Position numbers and translations under genes: made by a program
The notes under the pieces: generated by a model
What the model saw: only the letters and a program-made list of their open reading frames with translations
Told to the model about the DNA's origin: nothing
Databases searched by the model: none
Part shown: piece by piece, positions 27,203-35,289 of the stretch
Numbering within the stretch: position 1 is the first letter of the stretch
Layout of the letters: every line of letters begins with the position of its first letter
Assembly: GCF_014217855.1 (NCBI RefSeq)
Contig: NZ_CP059059.1
Coordinates: 620,001-684,000 of the forward strand
Source of the DNA: Synechococcus sp. HK01-R
GTDB taxonomy: Bacteria; Cyanobacteriota; Cyanobacteriia; PCC-6307; Cyanobiaceae
DNA: 64,000 nucleotides
Direction: 5' to 3'

Positions 27203-28375
27203 ATGACGATGACCCTGTTTCCAAAAACGGTGATGCTGCTGGGTAGCGGCGAACTGGGGAAAGAGGTGGTGATCGCTGCCCAGCGCCTCGGATGCCGGGT
27301 GATCGCCTGCGATCGCTATGCCAACGCTCCCGCGATGCAGGTTGCGGATGCGGCGGAGGTGTTCGCCATGACCGACCCAGAGCTGCTCCAAACGGTGGTG
27401 CGACGTCATCAACCGGATGTGGTGATTCCGGAAATCGAGGCCCTGGCCGTGGATGCCCTCCAGGCCCTGGAGGATGACGGCATCCGGGTGATCCCTACGG
27501 CACGGGCGACAGCAGTCACCATGAACCGGGACCGGATCCGAGACCTGGCGGCTGGCCCCCTGGGACTGCGTACCGCGCGTTTCGCCTATGCCGCCAACCT
27601 CGAAGAACTGAGACAGGCTGCGGAACCATTGGGTTGGCCCGTGGTGGTGAAGCCGGTGATGAGCTCCTCCGGCAAAGGGCAAAGCGTGGTGAACAGTGCC
27701 GATGAACTGGACGCGGCCTGGCAGGCAGCGGTTTTAGGGGCCCGCGGAAGCGCTGAGCGGGTGATCGTGGAGGAATTCCTTCGCTTCGAGCTGGAAATCA
27801 CCCTGCTCACGATTCGTCAGAGCGATGGCACCACCCTGTTCTGCCCACCGATCGGTCACGAACAGAGCGGTGGTGACTACCAATGCAGCTGGCAGCCCGC
27901 CGCCCTCAGCGCCGGACAGCTGGAACAAGCCCAAGCCATGGCGCGCAGCGTTACCGACAACCTGGGCGGTGCGGGACTGTTTGGAGTGGAGTTCTTCCTC
28001 TGCGGCGATGAGGTGATCTTTTCGGAGCTCTCGCCACGCCCGCATGACACTGGCCTGGTGACACTGATCAGCCAGAACCTGAGTGAGTTCGAACTGCATC
28101 TACGCGCCGTGCTCGGTTTACCGATCCCAACGATCCGCTGCGAACAACCCTCAGCCAGCCGCGTGATCCTGGCGAATGAGCACCTGAACCAAGTGCGTTA
28201 CGCAGGACTGACAGAGGCCTTGCAGGAGAACAACACCGAAGTGCTGCTGTTTGGAAAACCCGATGCACGCCCTGGCCGGCGCATGGGGGTCGCCCTCGCA
28301 CAGGGATCGGATCTGAACGAAGCCCGCAGCAAGGCAGACCGAGCGGCTGACCGGATTCAGGTGCTAAGCGCCTAG
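27203..28375 (+). CDS. purT: Formate-dependent phosphoribosylglycinamide formyltransferase (GAR transformylase 2)
   Basis: PurT uses formate and ATP to formylate GAR in purine synthesis. It is an alternative to folate-dependent PurN, and fits with purU here as a formate source. The 390-residue ATP-grasp protein starts 'VMLLGSGELGKEVVIAAQRLG'. It has the ATP-binding 'GWPVVVKPVMSSSGKGQSVV' and 'FGVEFFLCGDEVIFSELSPRPHDTGLVTL'. ATG 27203 places the first strand correctly; an upstream ATG at 27086 would add 39 unlikely residues. The stop overlaps the sucrose-phosphate synthase stop in a shared CTAG. Confidence 0.95.
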   Translation: MTMTLFPKTVMLLGSGELGKEVVIAAQRLGCRVIACDRYANAPAMQVADAAEVFAMTDPELLQTVVRRHQPDVVIPEIEALAVDALQALEDDGIRVIPTARATAVTMNRDRIRDLAAGPLGLRTARFAYAANLEELRQAAEPLGWPVVVKPVMSSSGKGQSVVNSADELDAAWQAAVLGARGSAERVIVEEFLRFELEITLLTIRQSDGTTLFCPPIGHEQSGGDYQCSWQPAALSAGQLEQAQAMARSVTDNLGGAGLFGVEFFLCGDEVIFSELSPRPHDTGLVTLISQNLSEFELHLRAVLGLPIPTIRCEQPSASRVILANEHLNQVRYAGLTEALQENNTEVLLFGKPDARPGRRMGVALAQGSDLNEARSKADRAADRIQVLSA

Positions 28376-30507
28376 CGACGCTGAAGAAAGCGATAGTGCT
28401 GGAGCCCTTCCAGCACACCAGACACTTTGGAGCGACTGGCAAAGAACACGCGCTGCTGCTGACGGAAGCCCTCCAGGCAAGGGTCATGTTCGGCAGGCAC
28501 CACCGTGGCAGGCAGACCACGCACCAGTTCGGCATCGCCCTGCTGACTGGCCACCACCAAAATCCGATCGAGGGGCAGTTGCCAGCGAAGCGCGAGGAAA
28601 CGGATCGCTTCACTGCGAGAAGCCCGCAGTGGCAACACATCCAGAAACCAGTGGCAGCGAAGGTAGGGACGCGCCGCCTGGCGACGTTGGCGCAGGCGCT
28701 GACGCACCAACGCCAGAATCGCCTCGCCAGGTTGTCGAAGCAAGTAGCTGACCTTGAAGGGGCCCTGCTGGGCTGAATCCTGCAACTCCAGATGGGCACC
28801 GAGATCGGAAAGACTTCGTTCCACCTCATCTCGCTGCCAGTCCACCGCAATCCGCGCAGCCCACTGGGGATCGGCTTCGAGATCCTCTCCGTAGGCGATC
28901 TCCGTGCCTGCCCGGGTGATCCACACACTGGGCGACGGCAGGTGCAGCTCAGCAAAACGGTGACGGGCCGCGGCCAGCGAACGACCGCTGAGAATCCCAA
29001 AACTGCCAGCCCCGGCCCCTGGCCCACTGGCCTCTAACTGCTGCCGAAGCAGCTGAAGCGCGTCAGCATCGGGCTGCTCGAGGCTGCTGTCGAGATCCAA
29101 CAGCAGCAACCGATCACCAAGCGGACGCCTCTCAGGGCTGGTGGTTCGGGCTGCAACTAGGGATGCAGCCGCATGGACCCGCTGCTGCATCAAGGCCAGA
29201 TAGCGGCAGACGTGGGCATCCCAGCTGAAATGACGACTGACCGCCTCAATGCCGTTGTCGCGCCAGCGACGCCAGCGCTCCGGATCCGAGCTGGCCCGTT
29301 CCAGACCATCCTGAAGCGCCTCCAGGTCGGTCACATCCACCAGCAAACCGTTATCGCAACGCGCCAGGATGTCGCGCGGTCCGCCGTCATCAGTCGCCAC
29401 CATCGGCAAGCCACAGGCCGCGGCCTCCAAAAGGGTGAGCCCGAAGGGTTCCGTGAGCGCCGGATTCACAAACAAACCGCGACGACGAGCCGCCCAGCGA
29501 TACACGGCTGGAATCTGCGCGCGCTGATGCTGTTTGGGATAGGCAACCTTGCCGTAGAGGTCGTAACGGTCCACCAGGTCGAACACCTGCTGAAACACCT
29601 CTCGCTGCTGTTTTTCGAGTTGACGGGGATCCTCTCGACAGCCGAGCACAAGCACCAGATTGTGGCGTTGCCGCAACACCGCAGAACGACCGAACGCCTC
29701 CACCAGTGCCGGAATGTTCTTGCGACGAACCGCCCTGGAAATCGCCAGCAGGGGAGGGAGTTCCGGTTCCCTGAGAAAGGACGCCAAAAGACCATCCACC
29801 ACAGGAGCTTCCCCTGGCGTGGCATCGGGATGGAACCGCTGGGAGTCCACTCCCGGCGGCACCACCTGAGCCTGTTCGGCCTGGAAGCGGCCGTAACGGG
29901 CATATTGCTCATCCGCCTCCTGGCGGGTGCTGGTGATCACGAGATCGGCATGGGCCAGGGCGAGCTCCTCGGCATCGATGCGCCGACTGATTGCAAACGC
30001 CTGCTCGATTTGTTCGTGATCCCCACCAGCGGCAAGCAAGCGACGCAATTTCTCGCGACCGAGGGAATGGCCGGTGAAGACCAGAGGGATGCCAAGCCGG
30101 CGACTGACCAGGGCGCCCACGTATCCGGCATCGGCGTAATGGGCGTGAATCCAATCCGGTCGATGCTGAGGATGCTGGAGACGGGTCACCAACTGATCAG
30201 CCAGCTCGTCGAGATGCGGCCAGAGCAATTCTTTGCGCAGATAGCGGCGTGGTCCGAAGGGAAAGCGCAGGATCGAAGCCCCCGGCGCGATCAGTTCCTC
30301 GCTTCGGGCGTAATCAGCGGAGACGCGCCGGTCCTGAATCAGGCGAGTGACAACCTCAACCCGCTCCACTTCCGGACGAGCGGCCAGGCCCCTGGCCAGT
30401 TCGAGCACGTAGAGGGTCTGACCGCCAGTGTCGGCATCACGGCCAAGCTCAAGATCATGCGACCGAAACAGTCCGTGCAGGTGCAGATGCAACAGCTTCA
30501 AACCCAC
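28372..30507 (-). CDS. sps: Sucrose-phosphate synthase with C-terminal SPP-like domain
   Basis: The enzyme joins UDP-glucose (or ADP-glucose) and fructose-6-phosphate to sucrose-6-phosphate; sucrose is an osmolyte in picocyanobacteria. The GT-B glucosyltransferase part (about residues 1-450) opens with 'LLHLHLHGLFRSHDLELGRDADTGGQTLYV' and has the GT4 nucleotide-sugar motif 'ALTEPFGLTLLEAAACG'. A HAD-like SPP domain follows. Its catalytic motifs look degraded: 'DLDSSLEQ' for DLDxT, 'LPLRASRSEA' for LPKxASKGxA, and 'ASQQGDAEL' for the usual GDSGND. I chose GTG 30507, 711 residues; the frame is open to TTG 30534. It shares a CTAG stop site with purT. Confidence 0.93.
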   Translation of the reverse strand: MGLKLLHLHLHGLFRSHDLELGRDADTGGQTLYVLELARGLAARPEVERVEVVTRLIQDRRVSADYARSEELIAPGASILRFPFGPRRYLRKELLWPHLDELADQLVTRLQHPQHRPDWIHAHYADAGYVGALVSRRLGIPLVFTGHSLGREKLRRLLAAGGDHEQIEQAFAISRRIDAEELALAHADLVITSTRQEADEQYARYGRFQAEQAQVVPPGVDSQRFHPDATPGEAPVVDGLLASFLREPELPPLLAISRAVRRKNIPALVEAFGRSAVLRQRHNLVLVLGCREDPRQLEKQQREVFQQVFDLVDRYDLYGKVAYPKQHQRAQIPAVYRWAARRRGLFVNPALTEPFGLTLLEAAACGLPMVATDDGGPRDILARCDNGLLVDVTDLEALQDGLERASSDPERWRRWRDNGIEAVSRHFSWDAHVCRYLALMQQRVHAAASLVAARTTSPERRPLGDRLLLLDLDSSLEQPDADALQLLRQQLEASGPGAGAGSFGILSGRSLAAARHRFAELHLPSPSVWITRAGTEIAYGEDLEADPQWAARIAVDWQRDEVERSLSDLGAHLELQDSAQQGPFKVSYLLRQPGEAILALVRQRLRQRRQAARPYLRCHWFLDVLPLRASRSEAIRFLALRWQLPLDRILVVASQQGDAELVRGLPATVVPAEHDPCLEGFRQQQRVFFASRSKVSGVLEGLQHYRFLQRR

Positions 30508-30591
30508 ACTCACCCCCGACGCACAACAGAGCAATCGAGCGATTGCCTTTGGTTAAGAGATAAGGGCGGCAATCAAGCAAAAAACTGAAAA

Positions 30592-30606
30592 GAATCTGAG
30601 AGATTC
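30592..30606. promoter_or_regulatory. Inverted repeat upstream of sucrose-phosphate synthase
   Basis: GAATCT-GAG-AGATTC is a perfect 6 bp inverted repeat with a 3 nt spacer in the AT-richer, roughly 240 bp region between the sps start and the next gene's stop. It could be an operator. No regulator can be named, and a chance occurrence is possible. Confidence 0.25.
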
Positions 30607-30750
30607 GCCATAGATCACCCTCGCAAGCGCGAAACCGCTCTGCCTGCAAGGGGATTAGAGCAAAGGCTCAGGAGAACGACGCAACAACCACATGAGGAAA
30701 TGCAAACAGATCAGGGGTTGATGAAAAGCAGCCACCTGTCTTAGAGGCTC

Positions 30751-32301
30751 CTACAAACCGCTGGTCACATCCACCAATGGTCGAGCGGAACTGCCCCAGC
30801 GACCGGCGCTGAAGGTGAACGTGGTCGACACGCCCAACTGCTCGTGAATCCACGCAAGGATCAGGGGCCCAAGCACTGGTGGGTCCGCTTGATCGGCAGG
30901 GGCCCAAAGATTGAAATGGTCACCCCCTGAAACAAGCACCAGCCGATGACCACGAGCCATCGGCTGGCCACGACGCATAGGGGTGACCGCCTCAGGATCC
31001 GGAGGCACCACCCAGTCACTGGTGCCGCTCACAAACAGGGCCTTAGCCTGAGCGGAGGGCGCACTGGTTTCGTCGAACAGCAGCATCAGCGGGGGGCTCA
31101 CGGCCACCACAGTCGTCACGCGGGGATCGGCAAGGGACCCTTGCTCCGCCCCGGTCAGCCAGCTGCACTGAAGGATCCAACTGAGGTTGCGTTCCGGATC
31201 GCGAGGATCCTGACAACGGTCCTTGAGTTTGCGACTCGTGGTGCCCAGGCCCCCAAGCTGCAGGGCGGACACGGCCCCCCAGGAATGGCCGACCACCGCC
31301 ACAGCCCTGGTGTTGAGTGCCGTGCCAGGCAACAGGGATCCGGCTTCGATGCCATCAAGCAGTGCCTGAACGTCCAGCGGTCGCAGTCGTAACTCCTCTG
31401 GACCCGGTGGGGGCTGATCCCCGAGGAGCATTGCTTTCTGCTGTTGGGAATCGCTGCCGGGATGGCGAGGCAGCAGCACGGTGTATCCCTGGGAAGCAAG
31501 CAAACGGCCCCAACCCTCAAAGCTGGCAGGTTCGTCCCAGAGGCCATGAGAAATCACCACCAGGCGACCATTGGCCGCTCCCGTGGGCTTTACCACCGTG
31601 AGGCTGATCGGCTGAGGGCGGTGAGCCACCGACAGGCTGAGCTGCTCACGGGTCCAACCGGTTGCGGCCGATGCCAGCAGCGAGGACGGTGCCGGCACTG
31701 CCGGAGTTCCCTGCTGCACCAGCTGGCGCGCATCATCCCAGTTGTTCTGAAGCCTCTGGGCGTAGAACGCAAGAGCCTGAAGATTGAGTGTGATGCTCTC
31801 GCCAGGGATGTTCTGCAACAACCCGAGCACGGTGGGTTGTCCATCCCGGTACGTCGCCGCCAGCGCATCGCTGACCATGCGACCACTCGTGTCGATGGGC
31901 AATCCCTCCACCTCCACCAACTCCGAAGCAGCCACTAAGGCTTGCTCAAGCAGAGGATGGCCGACCATTTGCTCAGCGACGCCTCCGGTCTGTTCCGGCA
32001 GTGGTGCCGTAAGCAGCTGATTGAGCAGGCGCAGCACCGCACCCTCGCCGGCGCGATCGAGCTCCTGCAGATCCGGATTCGCCTGGATCAGTTCCGCAGC
32101 CGTTCGCACCTGAGCGATGTCCAGGGTGATCGTCATCTCCATCACCGGCAGGCGTAGCTGGAGGCGATCGACTGCCTCAGCAGGGAGAGGGGCCAAGCCC
32201 ATGCCGCCGAAACAGCAGGCCACCCCAGCAGCCATGGAAAGCAGGGGCTGTTGAATCCAGCTCTGTTTCATGCGACCCGTTTTCATGCAGCCCTTTTTCA
32301 T
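30751..32301 (-). CDS. Exported alpha/beta hydrolase with N-terminal DUF1400 domain
   Basis: The 516-residue protein has a signal peptide, then a DUF1400 domain (about residues 45-190, 'VDRLQLRLPVMEMTITLDIAQV'), then an alpha/beta hydrolase. The nucleophile elbow is 'VVGHSWGAVSALQLG' and a late 'SGGDHFNLWAP' supplies the probable histidine, so it looks catalytically complete. Relatives are called lipase or dienelactone-hydrolase-like; the substrate is unknown. The first codons are three imperfect 15-nt repeats each starting with ATG (32301, 32286, 32271). The first overlaps the uvrA stop by 4 nt (ATGA). A stand-alone DUF1400 protein lies at 38.9 kb. Confidence 0.85.
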   Translation of the reverse strand: MKKGCMKTGRMKQSWIQQPLLSMAAGVACCFGGMGLAPLPAEAVDRLQLRLPVMEMTITLDIAQVRTAAELIQANPDLQELDRAGEGAVLRLLNQLLTAPLPEQTGGVAEQMVGHPLLEQALVAASELVEVEGLPIDTSGRMVSDALAATYRDGQPTVLGLLQNIPGESITLNLQALAFYAQRLQNNWDDARQLVQQGTPAVPAPSSLLASAATGWTREQLSLSVAHRPQPISLTVVKPTGAANGRLVVISHGLWDEPASFEGWGRLLASQGYTVLLPRHPGSDSQQQKAMLLGDQPPPGPEELRLRPLDVQALLDGIEAGSLLPGTALNTRAVAVVGHSWGAVSALQLGGLGTTSRKLKDRCQDPRDPERNLSWILQCSWLTGAEQGSLADPRVTTVVAVSPPLMLLFDETSAPSAQAKALFVSGTSDWVVPPDPEAVTPMRRGQPMARGHRLVLVSGGDHFNLWAPADQADPPVLGPLILAWIHEQLGVSTTFTFSAGRWGSSARPLVDVTSGL

Positions 32302-35243
32302 GCAGCAGTGGCCATCTCTTGGGCGGGATGTTGCTCGAGCACCTTGCGTAGATAACGACCGGTGTGACTGCTGGGGTGCTGGGCCACCTCCTCAGGGGTC
32401 CCGCAGGCGACGATCTGCCCGCCCTTGTCACCCCCTTCTGGACCCAGATCGATGATCCAGTCGGAACAACGGATCACATCGAGATTGTGTTCGATGCAGA
32501 TGATCGAATTGCCCTTATCCACCAGTCGCTGCATCACATCCATCAACTTGTGCACGTCGTAGAAGCTCAGACCGGTCGTGGGCTCATCGATCAAATAGAG
32601 CGTTTTGCCGGTGGCACGGCGTGAAAGTTCGGTGGCCAGCTTCACCCGCTGTGCTTCGCCGCCGGAGAGGGTTGGTGCCGGCTGACCGAGCTTCACGTAG
32701 CCGAGACCCACATCCACCAAGGTGCGCAGCCGATCCGCCGCCTGGGGAATGGCTGAGAAGACATCAGCCGCCTGCTCGACGGTCATCTCAAGCACATCAG
32801 CAATGGTGTGGCCCTTGTAGGTGACCTGCAGGGTCTCGCGATTGAAGCGAGCCCCTTTGCAGACATCACATTGCACATACACATCAGGGAGGAAATTCAT
32901 CTCAATCACGTTCACCCCCTGACCGCGGCATGCCTCGCAGCGACCACCCTTGACATTGAAACTGAACTGACCGACCTGATAGCCACGGGCCTTCGCCTCC
33001 ACCGTGGCCGCAAACACCTGACGGATCGGATCGAAGGCACCGGTGTAGGTGGCCGGATTAGAGCGGGGCGTGCGACCGATCGGCGACTGGTCGATCACGA
33101 TCACCTTGTCGATCGACTTAAGACCGCGCAGTTCTCCCAAACCCTGCGGGAACGGCACCTTATGACCGAGACCGTGCTCCAGGGCGGGGTGCAGCAGTTC
33201 ATTGACCAGGGTGCTCTTACCGCTGCCGCTCACCCCGGTGACCGACACCAGACGACCAAGGGGGAACTCCACGCTCAGACCTTTGAGGTTGTTGCGGGCG
33301 CAATCGAGCAGCTTGAGGCTTCGGCTACCAGCGTTGCGCCGCTCCGCTGGCGTGGGAATGCTGCGGCGGCCACTGAGATACGCCCCCGTGAGCGACTGCT
33401 CCGCAGAGAGCAGATCGTCCAACGAACCCTCCGCCACGATGTGGCCCCCATGCACTCCAGCTCCAGGGCCGATATCCACCAAATGATCCGCCGCACGGAT
33501 CGTGTCTTCGTCGTGTTCCACCACCACCAGGGTGTTCCCCAGATCACGCAGACGCTCCAAGGTGGCCAACAGGCGATCGTTGTCACGCTGGTGCAAACCG
33601 ATGCTCGGTTCATCCAGCACGTAAAGCACACCGGTGAGACCGGCGCCGATCTGAGTGGCGAGACGAATCCGCTGGGCCTCTCCGCCGGAGAGGGTCATCG
33701 CCGGGCGATCGAGGCTCAGGTAATCGAGCCCCACATCCAGCAGGAAACGCAGGCGCATGCGGATCTCCCGCAGCACCAGATCACCGATCTGAATCTGACG
33801 AGATGAGAGCAGGGGTTCATCGCCATCGGCAGCGCCGACACCCATGAGTCGTTCAATGCGTTCCAGGGTTTGACCAACGCTCACAGCGGTCAGCTCAGTG
33901 ATCCGGAACGGACCCACGCGCACCGCCAGAGCCTCCGGACGCAGCCGTTGACCAGCGCAAGTCGCGCAAGGCACCAGCTCGAGATATTTCTCCAACTTCT
34001 GACGTTGGGCCTCGCCACTGGCATCCCGCAGCTGACGCTCAAGGATTGGCAGGATCCCCTCGAAGGGCCTCTGGTAGCCGGCGCTCTTGCGATAGCGGCT
34101 GTCGGCCTGGATCAGGATCGGCTCGTGGCTGCCGTTGAGCAGCACATCCCGTTGGTCGTCATTGAGCTCCTGCCAGGGGGTTTTGATCTCAAACCCGAAG
34201 GCCTCCCCGACTGAATAGAGAAGGGAGAAGTAATAGCTGTTGTCCTTCTCTGCCCAAGGAGCAACGGCGGCATACACCGGCAGTGAGGGATCGGGCACCA
34301 CCCGCTCCGGGGTGAATTTGCGCAGGTGTCCGATGCCGTGGCAGTCCTCGCACGCGCCGTAGGGACTGTTGAAGGAGAACAGGCGGGGCGAAAGCTCCTC
34401 AAACACAGCGCCGTGTTCCGGACAAGCGAAGTTCTCGGAGTAGAGCCGCTCCCGTTCCATGCCATCAGGAAGCTCCTCGTCCTTCTTGGGCACCACCTCC
34501 ACCACCGCGAGGCCATCTCCACGTTTGAGGGCCGTGCGCAGTGAGTCGGTAAGACGCTCCTGGATCCCCTCACGGGCCACCAAACGGTCCACCACCACAT
34601 CAATGCTGTGGCTGTGGTTCTTGTCGAGTTCGATGTTGTCGGAGAGCTCGCGCACCTCACCATTGATGCGAACCCGTGCAAAGCCCTCGGCCGCAAGGCC
34701 ACTGATCAGCTTGCTGTGGGTGCCCTTCTTGCCGCGCACCACTGGAGAGAGCAGCTGATAGCGGGTGCCCTCCGGGAGGGTGAGGATCTGATCGACCATT
34801 TCGTCGATGGTCTGAGGGCGGATCGGTCGATCGCACTGGGGACAGTGAGGTTCACCGGCACGACCGAACAGCAGACGCAGATAGTCCTGGATCTCCGTAA
34901 CCGTGCCCACCGTGGAGCGAGGGTTGTGGCTGGTGGATTTCTGATCAATCGAGATTGCTGGCGAAAGCCCCTCGATCGCATCGACGTCGGGCTTATCCAC
35001 CTGACCGAGGAACTGCCGGGCGTAGGCGGACAGGCTCTCGACGTAACGGCGCTGTCCTTCCGCAAAGATCGTGTCAAAAGCCAGAGAGCTCTTGCCGCTT
35101 CCGCTCACACCGGTGAACACCACCAGCTTGTTGCGCGGAATCGTGACGTCGACGTTCTTGAGGTTGTGCTGACGGGCGCCGCGCACACGGATCACGTCCT
35201 CGAGAGAGCCGCCGCTGAGGTTGACCGGAACCGCAGCCTTCAT
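32298..35243 (-). CDS. uvrA: Excinuclease ABC subunit A
   Basis: UvrA is the damage-sensing ATPase of nucleotide excision repair. The 981-residue protein has two ABC modules: Walker A 'FTGVSGSGKSSLAFDT' near residue 35 and 'VTGVSGSGKSTLVNELL' near 665. Two ABC signatures 'TLSGGEAQR' follow. The zinc-finger cysteines lie in 'CPEHGAVF...CEDCHGIG' and 'CEACRGQGV...CDVCKGARF'. The length is slightly above E. coli UvrA (940). It starts at ATG 35243. It is the lead gene of an overlapping pair with the DUF1400 hydrolase, and recN lies 46 bp upstream in the same direction, making a repair-gene run. Confidence 0.98.
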   Translation of the reverse strand: MKAAVPVNLSGGSLEDVIRVRGARQHNLKNVDVTIPRNKLVVFTGVSGSGKSSLAFDTIFAEGQRRYVESLSAYARQFLGQVDKPDVDAIEGLSPAISIDQKSTSHNPRSTVGTVTEIQDYLRLLFGRAGEPHCPQCDRPIRPQTIDEMVDQILTLPEGTRYQLLSPVVRGKKGTHSKLISGLAAEGFARVRINGEVRELSDNIELDKNHSHSIDVVVDRLVAREGIQERLTDSLRTALKRGDGLAVVEVVPKKDEELPDGMERERLYSENFACPEHGAVFEELSPRLFSFNSPYGACEDCHGIGHLRKFTPERVVPDPSLPVYAAVAPWAEKDNSYYFSLLYSVGEAFGFEIKTPWQELNDDQRDVLLNGSHEPILIQADSRYRKSAGYQRPFEGILPILERQLRDASGEAQRQKLEKYLELVPCATCAGQRLRPEALAVRVGPFRITELTAVSVGQTLERIERLMGVGAADGDEPLLSSRQIQIGDLVLREIRMRLRFLLDVGLDYLSLDRPAMTLSGGEAQRIRLATQIGAGLTGVLYVLDEPSIGLHQRDNDRLLATLERLRDLGNTLVVVEHDEDTIRAADHLVDIGPGAGVHGGHIVAEGSLDDLLSAEQSLTGAYLSGRRSIPTPAERRNAGSRSLKLLDCARNNLKGLSVEFPLGRLVSVTGVSGSGKSTLVNELLHPALEHGLGHKVPFPQGLGELRGLKSIDKVIVIDQSPIGRTPRSNPATYTGAFDPIRQVFAATVEAKARGYQVGQFSFNVKGGRCEACRGQGVNVIEMNFLPDVYVQCDVCKGARFNRETLQVTYKGHTIADVLEMTVEQAADVFSAIPQAADRLRTLVDVGLGYVKLGQPAPTLSGGEAQRVKLATELSRRATGKTLYLIDEPTTGLSFYDVHKLMDVMQRLVDKGNSIICIEHNLDVIRCSDWIIDLGPEGGDKGGQIVACGTPEEVAQHPSSHTGRYLRKVLEQHPAQEMATAA

Positions 35244-35289
35244 CGGCAGATCCTAAGAGGGCTTCAGAGTCTACGGAGATGAATCCAAC

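Noticed and set aside
29173-30588. 471-codon open frame antisense to sucrose-phosphate synthase
   Set aside because: The composition is that of a reverse-complement shadow. The GT-B enzyme on the minus strand has all its motifs.
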